Part shown: piece by piece, positions 18,663-28,022 of the stretch
Numbering within the stretch: position 1 is the stretch's first letter
Layout of the letters: every line of letters begins with the position of its first letter
Assembly (NCBI RefSeq): GCF_009755815.1
Contig: NZ_WRPK01000019.1
Location: forward strand, 1-56,517
Direction of reading: 5' to 3'
Source of the DNA: Flavisphingomonas formosensis
Lineage (GTDB): Bacteria > Pseudomonadota > Alphaproteobacteria > Sphingomonadales > Sphingomonadaceae
Length of the DNA: 56,517 bases
Notes under the pieces: model-generated
The model's database searches: none
What the model saw: the letters and a program-made list of their open reading frames with translations, nothing else
Told to the model about the DNA's origin: nothing
Translations under genes and position numbers: made by a program

Positions 18663-18738
18663 GGGGCTGTAGCTCAGATGGGAGAGCGCTGCAATCGCAC
18701 TGCAGAGGTCAGGGGTTCGATTCCCCTCAGCTCCACCA
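18663..18738 (+). tRNA. tRNA-Ala(CGC)
   Basis: The 76-nt gene folds into a standard cloverleaf. It has a 7-bp acceptor stem with one G-U pair, an anticodon stem CTGCA/TGCAG with loop ATCGCAC (anticodon CGC, reading GCG) and a T-arm with GGTTCGATTCC. The 3' CCA is encoded. It marks the point where the accessory-looking cluster begins. Confidence 0.95.
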
Positions 18739-18781
18739 ACCCGCCTTCGTTGAAATCACTAAATAATGTCGCCTGTCGAAT

Positions 18782-19867
18782 TCAGATAGTTCGGCGCGCC
18801 AATCGGTCGCGAGACAACTTCTGCCGGCTGGTCGAGCGAAGGCGAAGTGGGCTCTCGCCGAACGCAGCCTTGAAAGCACGGGTGAAACTGCCCGGATGTT
18901 CGTAACCGCACTCAAGTGCGATTTCGATGATCGGCATGTGCGTTTCGCTGACCAGCGTTACTGCCCTTGCTAGCCGGACCTGCTTGTAGAGGCGGCCAAC
19001 ACTCGTGTTGAACAGAAGCTGAAATCCGAACTGCAGCTTTTGGCGGCTTAGCCCGACGACGCGCGCGAGTTCCGGCACGCTCAGTGGATCCTCTAAATTT
19101 TCCTCGATAATATCCCTCGCCAAGCGTACCTTCTTCGCGTCGCCTTCGGTGAATATCGTACGATCGTCTACCGGTTGGTCGTCACTGAACGAACGCAGGA
19201 CCGCGCAAATGATTTCGATCGATTTGGCGATGAGATACATGCGTCTTAGTTCGCCCGTGTAGGGGCATTCGAAGACCTGCGTTGCCGCCAAGCTCGCGGC
19301 GCCAGTCAACGGAACGCTGCGCAGGCCTATCGGCGCGCCGCAAACGACATATTCGCGGAATATGGCCGGCAAGGCGTCCGGCTCGAGGCGGCACAGTTCG
19401 TGGACCTTGTCGCGACGGAGGAAGACGCTGACCCAGCGCAGCGAACGACCAGGCTCGTAGACAGTTCGAACCGGCTGTCCTTTCCGCAGTCCATAAACGG
19501 TGCAGAAGCCGTGGGCGAGTTCCTCGGCCGCGTCCTCAAGTGCATAGATGGTGCTACGGCCTTCGAGCACGGCCGAGAAAACGAGATGGTCGTCATGCCG
19601 GTGGACGTGCGAGATCGAACGCGCGGCGCGAAAATCGACCACCGCGATGGAGATGGCATCGGTCAGATAGTGAAATTCCCAACCGCCGTCACCGACGTCA
19701 CTATTGTACACGTAGCGGAAGCCGGCGCCGGTCCGCAGCGGGCGTCGCCATCCGTCACGCTGCTGGGTCGCCGTCACATGCCGGTCGCCACTTGCCGCGC
19801 CGACCATGTCCTCGATCGTCCGGTCGATCCCGCCGATGCCGTTCCAGCCCATTTGCGAGCCGTTCAT
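18782..19867 (-). CDS. AraC-family regulator, PchR-like
   Basis: The protein of about 361 residues ends in a two-helix-turn-helix AraC domain (from about residue 255). It contains LSVPELARVVGLSRQKLQFGFQ and the closing ALECGYEHPGSFTRAFKAAFGESP. The N-terminal sensor part contains SHVHRHDDHLVFSAVLEG. The domain order and the KLQFGFQLLF first-helix pattern resemble PchR-type regulators that activate siderophore uptake genes when the ligand is present. It is divergent from the amidase-to-receptor gene set and is the likely regulator of it. The ATG at 19867 is my choice; a second ATG follows five codons later. Confidence 0.82.
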   Translation of the reverse strand: MNGSQMGWNGIGGIDRTIEDMVGAASGDRHVTATQQRDGWRRPLRTGAGFRYVYNSDVGDGGWEFHYLTDAISIAVVDFRAARSISHVHRHDDHLVFSAVLEGRSTIYALEDAAEELAHGFCTVYGLRKGQPVRTVYEPGRSLRWVSVFLRRDKVHELCRLEPDALPAIFREYVVCGAPIGLRSVPLTGAASLAATQVFECPYTGELRRMYLIAKSIEIICAVLRSFSDDQPVDDRTIFTEGDAKKVRLARDIIEENLEDPLSVPELARVVGLSRQKLQFGFQLLFNTSVGRLYKQVRLARAVTLVSETHMPIIEIALECGYEHPGSFTRAFKAAFGESPLRLRSTSRQKLSRDRLARRTI

Positions 19868-20044
19868 CCGTCCGCTTCCCCGATTAGATGAAAGGAGAGT
19901 ATCCGACCCGTCGCCGCACGCAACCCACGATTGCGAATGCGTCGCAGCACCGGTCGCCATCAGTCCGAAAGGCGAAATATCCAGGCCTGCACTGCTAAGC
20001 CGACGGGCGCGTCTGCTGCCATATGCGCCGGACGGGAGGACAGA

Positions 20045-21484
20045 TTGGACAGTGCAGCCGCGTGGGAACTGGGATCGCTCGATGCGCATGCCCAGATCGA
20101 GTTGGTTGACAAGGGCGACATCTCCCGGGCCGAACTCACGGCCTCGGCGATCACGCGGTGCGAGGACGCGGATCCCTTGCTCAACGCCCTGAGCCTTGCC
20201 GCGTTCGATTACTCGCGGGACCGGGCGAAGCGCCTGCCGAACGAGTCCCGATTCGCCGGCCTGCCCTATCTGCTGAAGGATTCGCTCGATTATCCCGGGC
20301 TGCCGAGTCGATGCGCCTCGCGCGCTACAAGCTCCACGCCGCGTGAGCGCGGGTTCGCCTTTGTCGAGCAGCTCGACGCCGAAGGACTCATTCCGATCGG
20401 CAAGTCGAACATGCCCGAATTCGCCCTGATGGCGGTAACCGAGCCGGTCGCCAACGGCATCACCCGCAATCCGCGTCATCCCGGTTACAGCTGCGGCGGA
20501 TCGAGCGGTGGCGCCGCAGCGGCGGTGGCGGCCGGTCTCGTCCCTTTTGCGCATGGCAGCGACGGCGGCGGATCGATCCGCATTCCGGCCTCCTGCTGCG
20601 GCCTGATCGGCTATAAGCCCGGCCGCGGCTTCAACCTGCGCGCGCGCGGACCGCACATCGTCGAGGATTTGATCGTGGGCGATGCATTGATGGCGCGCAG
20701 CGCACGCGATACCGCCTGGGCGGCCCGACTCCTGCGTCCGCCTAGCGCGAAGCCCTGTGCGGTCCCGCGCGATCGGCCGCTCCGGATCGCGATGGTGGAA
20801 GCGACGCTGGAAGGACGGCAACCGCATCCGGATGTGGCTGAAGCTGTGCGCCACACGGCGCGCCTGCTCGAGGCGATGGGGCATCATATCGAGGCAGCGG
20901 AATGGCCGTCGGCTTTCGGCGACGTGATCGAAGCCTTTCTCTCTATGTGGGCCTATCTGGCACGTGAGGCCGCACTGTCCGTGATCGATCCGAGGTCCGA
21001 ACAGGCGGACGCACTGCTCGAGCCCTGGACGCTCGGGCTGGCGCGGTCCGTGAATGACGATCCGGCGGCACTCGAGCATTTCTACCGGTCCGTCGCCGAC
21101 GCCGCCGGTGCCGTCGGGACCTTTTTCGGAGCCTATGATCTGCTGCTCTGCCCGACCGTCTCGTCTCCGCCGCCGCCGGTCGCTCAGCTCGCGCCGACAA
21201 GGCCGTATGCAACGCTTCGGCGTGAGATGTTCGACTTCGTTGCCTATACCCCGCTCCAGAACCTGACCGGCCTCCCCTCGGTTTCGGTACCCACTTTCCG
21301 CAATTCCGATGGTCTGCCGATCGGATCGATGTTGACCGCCCCGCGCGGCGGCGACGATCTGCTGCTCCGCCTCGTCGCCGACCTCGAAAATGCCGGCGCC
21401 TGGTCGACGGCGATCGCGCGGCCTGCCGCTTCCGATCCACAGTGGGCGGCGCTATCGGGCAGTGGCAGCGACGCACGGGGATAG
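20045..21484 (+). CDS. Amidase-signature hydrolase
   Basis: Amidase-signature enzymes hydrolyse carboxylic amides with a Ser-cisSer-Lys triad. Counting from the TTG at 20045, the triad residues are K78 (in LLKDS), S153 (in CGGSSGG) and S177 (in [12 protein letters not shown]). The spacings of 75 and 24 residues are those of fatty acid amide hydrolase. The TTG start is preferred because GGGAGG lies five bases upstream and because upstream residues in this frame have no family match. The length, 479 residues, is typical. It leads a co-directional set with the M20 hydrolase, MFS transporter and TonB receptor. Confidence 0.87.
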   Translation: MDSAAAWELGSLDAHAQIELVDKGDISRAELTASAITRCEDADPLLNALSLAAFDYSRDRAKRLPNESRFAGLPYLLKDSLDYPGLPSRCASRATSSTPRERGFAFVEQLDAEGLIPIGKSNMPEFALMAVTEPVANGITRNPRHPGYSCGGSSGGAAAAVAAGLVPFAHGSDGGGSIRIPASCCGLIGYKPGRGFNLRARGPHIVEDLIVGDALMARSARDTAWAARLLRPPSAKPCAVPRDRPLRIAMVEATLEGRQPHPDVAEAVRHTARLLEAMGHHIEAAEWPSAFGDVIEAFLSMWAYLAREAALSVIDPRSEQADALLEPWTLGLARSVNDDPAALEHFYRSVADAAGAVGTFFGAYDLLLCPTVSSPPPPVAQLAPTRPYATLRREMFDFVAYTPLQNLTGLPSVSVPTFRNSDGLPIGSMLTAPRGGDDLLLRLVADLENAGAWSTAIARPAASDPQWAALSGSGSDARG

Positions 21485-21501
21485 CCAGGAACCTGCCCGA
21501 C

Positions 21502-22686
21502 GTGACAAACGACCAGTCGATCCTGCCACCCGATCTCGACGCGAGCCTAAGCTGGCTCGAACGGCTGGTCGCGTTCGACACCACGTCGCGTAATTCCAAC
21601 CTCGCTCTGATCGATCATGTCGCGGCCTATCTTGCCAGGCTGGGCATCCCGTCTCACCGCGTCGCCAATGCGGACGGCGGCAAGGCCAATCTCTATTTCA
21701 GCGTCGGGCCGGCCGTACCGGGCGGCATAGTGCTTTCGGGGCATACCGACGTCGTGCCCGTCGATGGTCAGGCATGGGACAGCGATCCCTGGTCGATCAT
21801 TATCCGCGACGACCGGATCTTCGGGCGCGGCACTGCCGACATGAAGAGCTTCCTGGCGCTCGGGATCGCAGCCATTCCCGAGATGCTGGCTGCCGGACTC
21901 CGCCGGCCGATCCATTTCGCTCTTTCCTACGACGAGGAGGTTGGACTGCTCGGCGCGCCGGCGATGATCGCAGAGATTAGCCGCGTGCTCCCGGCACCTG
22001 CCGCCGTGGTCGTGGGCGAGCCGACTGAAATGCGTCTCGTTGACCGGCACAAGGGGATTTTGGGCCTGCGTACCACCGTCATCGGTTCGGAAGCACATTC
22101 GAGCCAGACGCATCTCGGGGTGAGCGCCAACATGGTCGCGGCGCGTCTCATGGCGAAGATCGACGAGATGGCTAACCGGCTCGCCTCCGCCCCGTCCGAC
22201 GCCGGGGTCGGCCTGCGGCCTGCGCACACCACCCTCACCATCGGCGTGGTCCACGGCGGCACCGCGCCCAACATCCTTGCCGGCCGATGCGAGTTCATCT
22301 GGGATATCCGGCCAACGCCGGGTGACGATGCGCGGGCCCTGCTCGACGAATTCCGCACTTTTGCCGACGCCTTGCAGACGCAGATCAGGCGGGACTTTCC
22401 GGATTGCTCGATCACCACCGAGATCCTGTCCGACGCGCCGCCGCTGCGGGCCGAACCCCAGGGGGAGGCGGCGACGCTTGTCACGAGACTTACCGGCAGC
22501 AACGCGCGCCACGCCGTCTCTTATGTCGCCGAGGCCGGCCAGTTCCAGCAGGCAGGCTTCTCGACCGTGATCTGCGGCCCCGGATCGATCGAGCAGGCGC
22601 ACCAGCCCAATGAATATATCAGCATCGCTCAGTTCGTCGCAGGCCGGCGTTTCATGCGGCGGCTGATCGAAGAATTCGCGCGATGA
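21502..22686 (+). CDS. M20 deacylase, ArgE/acetylornithine deacetylase-like
   Basis: This is a cytoplasmic di-zinc hydrolase of N-acyl amino acids or similar amides. The protein of about 394 residues shows LSGHTDVVPVDG, GRGTADMKSF and the SYDEEVGLLGA glutamate pair. A GEPTEM segment and a C-terminal GPGSIEQAHQPNEYI, which carries the final metal His, follow. These are features of the ArgE/DapE branch. The GTG at 21502 is the likely start; an ATG at 21442 inside the amidase gene is possible. Its stop overlaps the MFS start by four bases. With argD-argF nearby but on another unit, a biosynthetic ArgE role seems less likely than a catabolic one. Confidence 0.87.
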   Translation: MTNDQSILPPDLDASLSWLERLVAFDTTSRNSNLALIDHVAAYLARLGIPSHRVANADGGKANLYFSVGPAVPGGIVLSGHTDVVPVDGQAWDSDPWSIIIRDDRIFGRGTADMKSFLALGIAAIPEMLAAGLRRPIHFALSYDEEVGLLGAPAMIAEISRVLPAPAAVVVGEPTEMRLVDRHKGILGLRTTVIGSEAHSSQTHLGVSANMVAARLMAKIDEMANRLASAPSDAGVGLRPAHTTLTIGVVHGGTAPNILAGRCEFIWDIRPTPGDDARALLDEFRTFADALQTQIRRDFPDCSITTEILSDAPPLRAEPQGEAATLVTRLTGSNARHAVSYVAEAGQFQQAGFSTVICGPGSIEQAHQPNEYISIAQFVAGRRFMRRLIEEFAR

Positions 22687-23939
22687 GGCAGCTTGCCGGC
22701 CGCTCGCGCGGCTATGCGCTCGCGATCCTGACGCTGGTCTACCTCGTCAACTTCATCGACCGGCAGATCATGCCGGTGCTGCTGCCGCAGATCAAAGCGG
22801 AGTTTGGGGTGAGCGACAGCGCGCTGGGCCTGCTGATCGGCCCGACCTTCGCCTTTTTCTACGCCGTTCTCGGCGTGCCGATGGCGATGATCGCCGATCG
22901 GGTGAACCGCCGCACGCTGATCGGCGCTTCGCTGTTGCTCTTCTCGGCGATGACCGCGCTCTGCGGCGCCGCCGCTCAATTCTGGCAGCTGGCGCTGGCC
23001 CGGATGGGGACCGGCATCGGCGAGGCCGGGACCGGGCCTGCGAGCCAGGCGATGATTGCCGACCTCTATCCCGTCGCCGAGCGAGGCCGCGCCCAGGCGA
23101 TCTACGCGACTGGCGTCAATCTGGGACTGCTCGTGGCGTTCGCGCTCGGCGGCCTCGTCGCCGAGCGATTTGGCTGGCGGCTGGCCTTCCTGCTCGCGGG
23201 CGTGCCGGGCGTACTGCTCGCCATGCTGCTGTTCGCGACGCTGCGCGACCCGCCGCGCGGCCAGTCAGAGACTTTGAGCGATACCGGGACAGCGCCGCCG
23301 CTAGGACGCGTGCTGCGCAGCCTCTGGGCAAGCAAGGCATTCCGCCTTACCACTTTCGGCGCCTGCACGACCTGCTTCACCGGCTATGCGGAGGTCGCCT
23401 TTTTCCCCTCTTTCCTTGAGCGCTCGCACGTAATGTCGCCAAGCGAGATCGGTCTGCTGGTCGCCCTGATCGCTGGAATTGGCGGGGGTGCCGCAACTTT
23501 CGCGTCGGGCTATTTTGCAGACCGCTTCGCCCGCCGCGACGTCCGCTGGAACCTTTACGTCCCGGCGATCGCCGCCTTCCTGCAGCTGCCGCTCGCCGCC
23601 GCGTGCTTCTTCAGCGATCGGCTCTGGCTCGTCATCCTGTCGTCGATCCCCATCCTTGCTCTGACCGCGGCCTTCATCGGACCGACCATCGTCGTCGTGC
23701 AGCGGCTGGTGCCGCTTCGGATGCGTGCGACGGCGGTGGCCGTCCTGATCCTGATCGACAATCTCATCGGCCTCGGTCTCGGCCCGCAGTTCGTCGGCAT
23801 CGTGAGCGACTCGCTGCGCCCGAACCTCGGCACGGATTCCCTGCGCGTTGCGATGTTCCTGGCCATGGGCGGATCGGCTGTCTCCGTAGCGGGCTTCCTG
23901 TGGGCGGCGCGACATGTGGCCGCCGAGATCGGCGGCTGA
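22683..23939 (+). CDS. MFS transporter
   Basis: The 418-residue inner-membrane protein has twelve predicted transmembrane segments, with an N-terminal NFIDRQIMPVLLPQIK and the loop 2-3 motif ADRVNRRTLIG. It belongs to the Spinster-like/ACS-type MFS group that is common in sphingomonad catabolic clusters and usually moves organic anions. The ATGA overlap with the upstream M20 gene shows co-translation. It could import the substrate from the periplasm or export a product. Confidence 0.88.
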   Translation: MRQLAGRSRGYALAILTLVYLVNFIDRQIMPVLLPQIKAEFGVSDSALGLLIGPTFAFFYAVLGVPMAMIADRVNRRTLIGASLLLFSAMTALCGAAAQFWQLALARMGTGIGEAGTGPASQAMIADLYPVAERGRAQAIYATGVNLGLLVAFALGGLVAERFGWRLAFLLAGVPGVLLAMLLFATLRDPPRGQSETLSDTGTAPPLGRVLRSLWASKAFRLTTFGACTTCFTGYAEVAFFPSFLERSHVMSPSEIGLLVALIAGIGGGAATFASGYFADRFARRDVRWNLYVPAIAAFLQLPLAAACFFSDRLWLVILSSIPILALTAAFIGPTIVVVQRLVPLRMRATAVAVLILIDNLIGLGLGPQFVGIVSDSLRPNLGTDSLRVAMFLAMGGSAVSVAGFLWAARHVAAEIGG

Positions 23940-24063
23940 CGGATCGAAATGCTAAAACAGCCGCGCGCTCGCGCGAAGCGGTGCGGCACGGCGCACGCTA
24001 ATCGCCGATCATGGCGAGAGGCAAAGGTCCCGCCGGAACAACCAATCAGACTTTGGGGGAAAA

Positions 24064-26139
24064 ATGTCCAGATCATCGGGTCGAACCTCATCCTGCCTCG
24101 CCCTGCTCGTCAGCCTTGCCGCATCACCCTCCTTCGCCCAGGAATATTCCGCGAAGGAAGGCAAGGACCAGGACGCTAGCTCGATCGTGGTGACCGGCCG
24201 TCGCCTGGTCTCGACCGCCACCAAGACCGAGGTGCCGCTGATCGAGACACCCCAGTCGATCTCGGTCGTCACCCGCCAGAGCCTGGAATTGCGGAACGTC
24301 CAGCGGGTCAAGGAAGCGCTGCGGTTCACCGCCGGCGTCCAGGTCGACAAATATGGCGGAGACACCCGCTTCGATCAGATCGAGCTGCGCGGTTTCTCCG
24401 CGACGATCTTCGGTGAATATCGCGACGGGCTGCGTCAGGTGAGCAACGGATCGCTGTTCTTCCGCAACGAAGCCTATGGTCTTGAGTCCGTCGAGGTACT
24501 CAAGGGCCCGAGCTCGGTTCTGTTCGGTCAGAACGCCCCTGGCGGATTGGTGAACTACGTCTCCAAGAGACCGACCGCCGCCCGCGTCGCCGAAATGCAG
24601 GTCGATCTCGGCAACTGGGACCGCTACCAGGTGAAGGCCGATCTGGGCGGCAGCCTCAACCCGAGCGAGACCGTGCTTGCGCGCGTCACCGTGCTCGGGC
24701 GCGACGGATCGACCCAACTGCCGGGCAAGTCACGCGACGATCGCATCTACATCGCGCCCGCTATCACTTTCCAACCCACCTCGCGGACGAGCCTCACCCT
24801 CTACACCCAGTTCCTCAAGAATGAGTCGAACGGCCAGCCGTTCAACTACACAGACGCCGGCGGCAATTTCACCAAGGTAAGGACCTACGACCCCAATTAC
24901 GACCAGCTCTCCCAGCAGCAGCTTCTGGCCGGCTGGACGTTCGAGCAGCGCATCGGTGACGTCCTGAAGTTTCGTCAGAACGCGCGCTACGGCGAAATCG
25001 AGCTGCACAGCAAGCTTGTCGGCGCAGAGCCTGCGCCGGTCGGCCAGACGATCATCACCCGCCTCGCCTTCGGCACCGATGCCCGCCTGACCAGCAAGGC
25101 GATCGACAATCAGCTCAGTGCAGAGCTGAAGGCAGGCGACCTCGGCATCAACCTGCTCGCCGGTTACGATTATACCAAGACCCGAAGCCGCACGACGCAG
25201 GAATTTGCATATGGCCCCGGCCAGGGCGTGCCCGATCTCGACATCCTTCATCCCGTCTATGGCACGGTACCGATACCTACTCCGCCATCGCTTGGCACCA
25301 CCCGCCGCAGCGACAAGCAGGGCGGCTTCTACGGCCAGGCGCAACTCAAATATTCCGGCTGGATCCTCACCGGCGGGGTACGTCGCGATAAGGTCTCGTC
25401 GACCGACAACGAGTCCAACGAAAGTGCTACGACCTTTCGCGTCGGTCTCACCAAATTGTTCGAGTTCGGGCTCGCTCCCTATGTCAGTTATGCGACGTCG
25501 TTCCAGATCGTTCCGGGGTTCGACCGTCTCGGCAACGCCTTCGTGCCGTCTCATGGCAAGCAGATCGAGGGTGGCGTCAAGTATCAGCCGCGAGGCTTTC
25601 CTGGATTCATCACCGCATCGGCCTACAAGCTCACCCAGGACAATGTCCTGACTCTCGACCCCGAGGCCGCCGGTCTCGGCTTCAGCGTGCAGACGGGCGA
25701 GATCGAGGCGAAAGGCGTCGAATTCGAAGCGCAGCTCAATCCGATCCGCGGTCTCGCCGCCGGCGCTGCCTTCGCCTATCAGCATGTCGAAGTCACCAAG
25801 AGCAACACGATCGACCTGCACAAAACGCCGCCAGGCACGCCCAAGCTGATTACCTCTGCTTACGCTAACTACGAGGTACCGGACGGCGCACTCGCGGGTC
25901 TGGGTTTCGGCGGCGCCGTGCGCTATACTGGCCGTACTTGGGCGGACCAGCAGGAACTGGTCCGCAATCATGACGGCGCGACCTATTTCGACGGTTTTCT
26001 GTCCTATAGCTGGACTCGGTTCCGCCTTGGCCTCAACGTCGACAACATGTTCGACAAGCGGCCGGTCACATGCAATTTCGGCTATTGCTATCAGATCGCC
26101 GGACGATCGATCCTCGGCAGCATTCGTTATCGACTCTGA
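24064..26139 (+). CDS. TonB-dependent siderophore-type receptor
   Basis: The 691-residue outer-membrane receptor has a signal peptide (cleavage near PSFAQ), a TonB-box-like SIVVTGRR and a plug domain beginning IETPQSISVVTRQS. EVLKGPSSVLFGQNAPGG and a 22-strand barrel region follow. The IETPQSISVV plug start is the mark of the siderophore (FhuA/FpvA-like) subgroup. It follows the MFS gene by 124 bp and is probably expressed with the hydrolase set. Its last 13 bases overlap the end of the convergent esterase gene. Confidence 0.9.
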   Translation: MSRSSGRTSSCLALLVSLAASPSFAQEYSAKEGKDQDASSIVVTGRRLVSTATKTEVPLIETPQSISVVTRQSLELRNVQRVKEALRFTAGVQVDKYGGDTRFDQIELRGFSATIFGEYRDGLRQVSNGSLFFRNEAYGLESVEVLKGPSSVLFGQNAPGGLVNYVSKRPTAARVAEMQVDLGNWDRYQVKADLGGSLNPSETVLARVTVLGRDGSTQLPGKSRDDRIYIAPAITFQPTSRTSLTLYTQFLKNESNGQPFNYTDAGGNFTKVRTYDPNYDQLSQQQLLAGWTFEQRIGDVLKFRQNARYGEIELHSKLVGAEPAPVGQTIITRLAFGTDARLTSKAIDNQLSAELKAGDLGINLLAGYDYTKTRSRTTQEFAYGPGQGVPDLDILHPVYGTVPIPTPPSLGTTRRSDKQGGFYGQAQLKYSGWILTGGVRRDKVSSTDNESNESATTFRVGLTKLFEFGLAPYVSYATSFQIVPGFDRLGNAFVPSHGKQIEGGVKYQPRGFPGFITASAYKLTQDNVLTLDPEAAGLGFSVQTGEIEAKGVEFEAQLNPIRGLAAGAAFAYQHVEVTKSNTIDLHKTPPGTPKLITSAYANYEVPDGALAGLGFGGAVRYTGRTWADQQELVRNHDGATYFDGFLSYSWTRFRLGLNVDNMFDKRPVTCNFGYCYQIAGRSILGSIRYRL

Positions 26140-27428
26140 TGCGTTCGCGCCCAGCTGCGGATCTGCGCGGGATCGTGCAGCTGGGCGCCAGCGATCCGGC
26201 CGGCGATGTTATCCATCAGGTCGGGTGACCGGCGCTTGAGATGCACATCGAGAAAAGCGCGCGTCAGCCTGCTGATGGCATGCGACACCTGAACCGGATC
26301 CGCATCGCCGAAGCGCGCTGCGGCGTCCGGTCCAGTTATGAGTAGCGGCAAGTCAGTCAGGCCCATATGCCGCGTGCCTTCGATCCTGATCCGCACGACG
26401 TCACGCGAGAGACCTGCTTCCTGCCAGCGTTGGTACGACAGATCGTTGGGCGAGAAGCTCTCATCGAACGTCTTCGTTCCGAATAGCGCGTAGCGCGTCC
26501 AATCGCTCTGGAGCAGCAACAGCGGTCGACGTACCTGCGTGTCGAACAGCTCGGGCGCGAAATTCTGGCCATCGATGTTGACGGCGGCCGTGCAGGACGG
26601 GAGGCGCTCGCAAACTGCCACCGCGATCATGCCGCCCGTCGACATGCCGGTTAGCGCGAGGTTCGCAGTGTCGGCCCTCGCAAGGATGTGACGCACCGAA
26701 GCGGGCGTTCTGCCGTGCGCAATGGCATCGATCGCGAACAGGATATCGTCTCGCCATGTCTCGAGCCGTTCGTCCAGCCGCGTGTGTGCGACATTCTCGC
26801 GAAATTCGTCGACGGCTTTGGTGGCGACATCGAGATCAGGGCTGGTGGTCATGGCCTCCGAGGATGGCTTAAGCGGCCGATCGCCGCTGAAATCGAAATT
26901 TGCGGTTATGGTGCGGCCGTCATCCAGGCGGAGGTCCACCGCGTCGCCGGGGTGCGCGATGGAAAGGACTATATATCCGTTGCTGGCCAACTCCTCGGCC
27001 AGAGTACTGTTCTGGGTTGGAAGGCTGAGCAGACCGTGGTTGAAGATCACGAGCGGATAACGGCCGGTGCGGGGTAGCGCATCCTTGATGGCGCTGCCCT
27101 TCCCTTGGAGGAGAAGCGCCACTTCCGAAGGCTGATACCGGAAGATACGGACGATGCTGGCGGCCTGGATCGATGCGTCGTCGCCCGGAATGAAGGCCGC
27201 GCGCTCTCCTGCGGTCCTGCGCGCCGGATACCACAGATAGGCGGGGAGCACACGCGCTGCATCCGCACGATCTGCGCCAACACCGTGCCGATGATCGGCT
27301 ACCAGCTCGAAATGACGGAAACCAACGGCATACGGCCCTTCCGGTGCCGGCAGATCGGCAGCGATGACCGGTGACGAGACCGTGAGCAGCGAGGCCAACG
27401 TCCACTTGAAGATGACGGAAATGCGCAT
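26127..27428 (-). CDS. Secreted alpha/beta hydrolase, PAF-acetylhydrolase-like
   Basis: The 433-residue protein has a signal peptide (cleavage near SPVIAA). The alpha/beta-hydrolase fold shows VIFNHGLLS (oxyanion region), the nucleophile elbow GMSTGG and a C-terminal GTRHMGLTD with the likely catalytic His. The overall layout fits the platelet-activating factor acetylhydrolase/dienelactone hydrolase-like esterases. It is convergent with the receptor gene, and their 3' ends overlap by 13 bp. A periplasmic or surface esterase beside a receptor suggests work on the same ligand, which is an inference. Confidence 0.8.
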   Translation of the reverse strand: MRISVIFKWTLASLLTVSSPVIAADLPAPEGPYAVGFRHFELVADHRHGVGADRADAARVLPAYLWYPARRTAGERAAFIPGDDASIQAASIVRIFRYQPSEVALLLQGKGSAIKDALPRTGRYPLVIFNHGLLSLPTQNSTLAEELASNGYIVLSIAHPGDAVDLRLDDGRTITANFDFSGDRPLKPSSEAMTTSPDLDVATKAVDEFRENVAHTRLDERLETWRDDILFAIDAIAHGRTPASVRHILARADTANLALTGMSTGGMIAVAVCERLPSCTAAVNIDGQNFAPELFDTQVRRPLLLLQSDWTRYALFGTKTFDESFSPNDLSYQRWQEAGLSRDVVRIRIEGTRHMGLTDLPLLITGPDAAARFGDADPVQVSHAISRLTRAFLDVHLKRRSPDLMDNIAGRIAGAQLHDPAQIRSWARTHQSR

Positions 27429-28022
27429 GACTGCCAGCTCCTCAAAGGTCCGTCATAGCTGAGCGCACGAAATATGACGTGCAAATCGGCCCGCCCGCTT
27501 GCCACTTGGGTGCGGGTGAGAGACCACAAGCGTGCCCCCCCCAAACTCGCAATTCTGTCCACATCCGCCGCGATCCCGGTCCCGCACCTTTGGTCAATGC
27601 GCTTATGGTCGAGGATGCCGACATCGCGATGATCGATCCGGAAGGAGGGTCCGCTATCGTCCGGATGGCCGCCGGCCGTTTTACGCTCCCGTTCTACTGC
27701 GCCGGAGCGTTCCTTTTCGCGCGCACCCGTGCTCGCAGGCTGCACGGCCTTTGCCCGATCCGTATGGTTGGCGGCATTTCCGAACTACATGCCTAGTCCA
27801 GGCCTGCGCAGCGTGGCTTCCAGTTCGGGAAAGAACTGGCGCCTTGGGGCTGGCACTCGTCGGTCGTGTCCCGGTTGGTGGTGAGCGCGCAGCCGGTCAG
27901 CTTTGCTACCGACGAGCTACACCACCAACCGGGACACGACCAAAATGGCTGATGCGCCTCGGTCCAAATTCCATTTGGGTACGTATATTACCCCATTTTG
28001 AATATGCTGACATGGCATCAGC
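27429..28022. other. 594-bp intergenic stretch without a convincing gene
   Basis: A plus-strand frame (27479-27796) is open for 105 codons, but its composition is rich in Arg, Pro and Cys and it matches nothing I know. A perfect small hairpin (CCAGTTC at 27820-27826 against GAACTGG at 27833-27839) and the 80-bp palindrome at 27862-27941 lie here. The stretch separates the amidase/receptor cluster from the cytochrome gene and looks like an insertion scar. Confidence 0.5.
27862..27941. repeat. 80-bp palindromic IS-derived element
   Basis: Perfect 22-bp inverted arms (27862-27883 and 27920-27941) flank 36 bp. Read on the minus strand, the first 61 bases match 56398-56458 at the right edge of the window at 52 of 61 positions, starting with the same GGTCGTGTCCC. 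This looks like a MITE or an internally deleted derivative of the element that ends at 56398. No clear target-site duplication is visible. Confidence 0.65.

Noticed and set aside
18663-18738. tRNA-Ala as attachment site of an integrated island
   Set aside because: I found no repeat of the tRNA 3' end and no integrase in the window, so only the change in gene content suggests a boundary.
19868-21079. N-terminal extension of the AraC gene to 765 residues
   Set aside because: The extra part runs antisense through the amidase gene. A start at 19867 gives the usual AraC length.
21502-22686. Biosynthetic argE completing the argD-argF operon
   Set aside because: It lies 6 kb away in a different operon, coupled to an MFS transporter, beyond a tRNA and an AraC gene.
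27479-27796. 105-codon frame after the esterase gene
   Set aside because: No family resemblance, biased composition and no convincing ribosome binding site.
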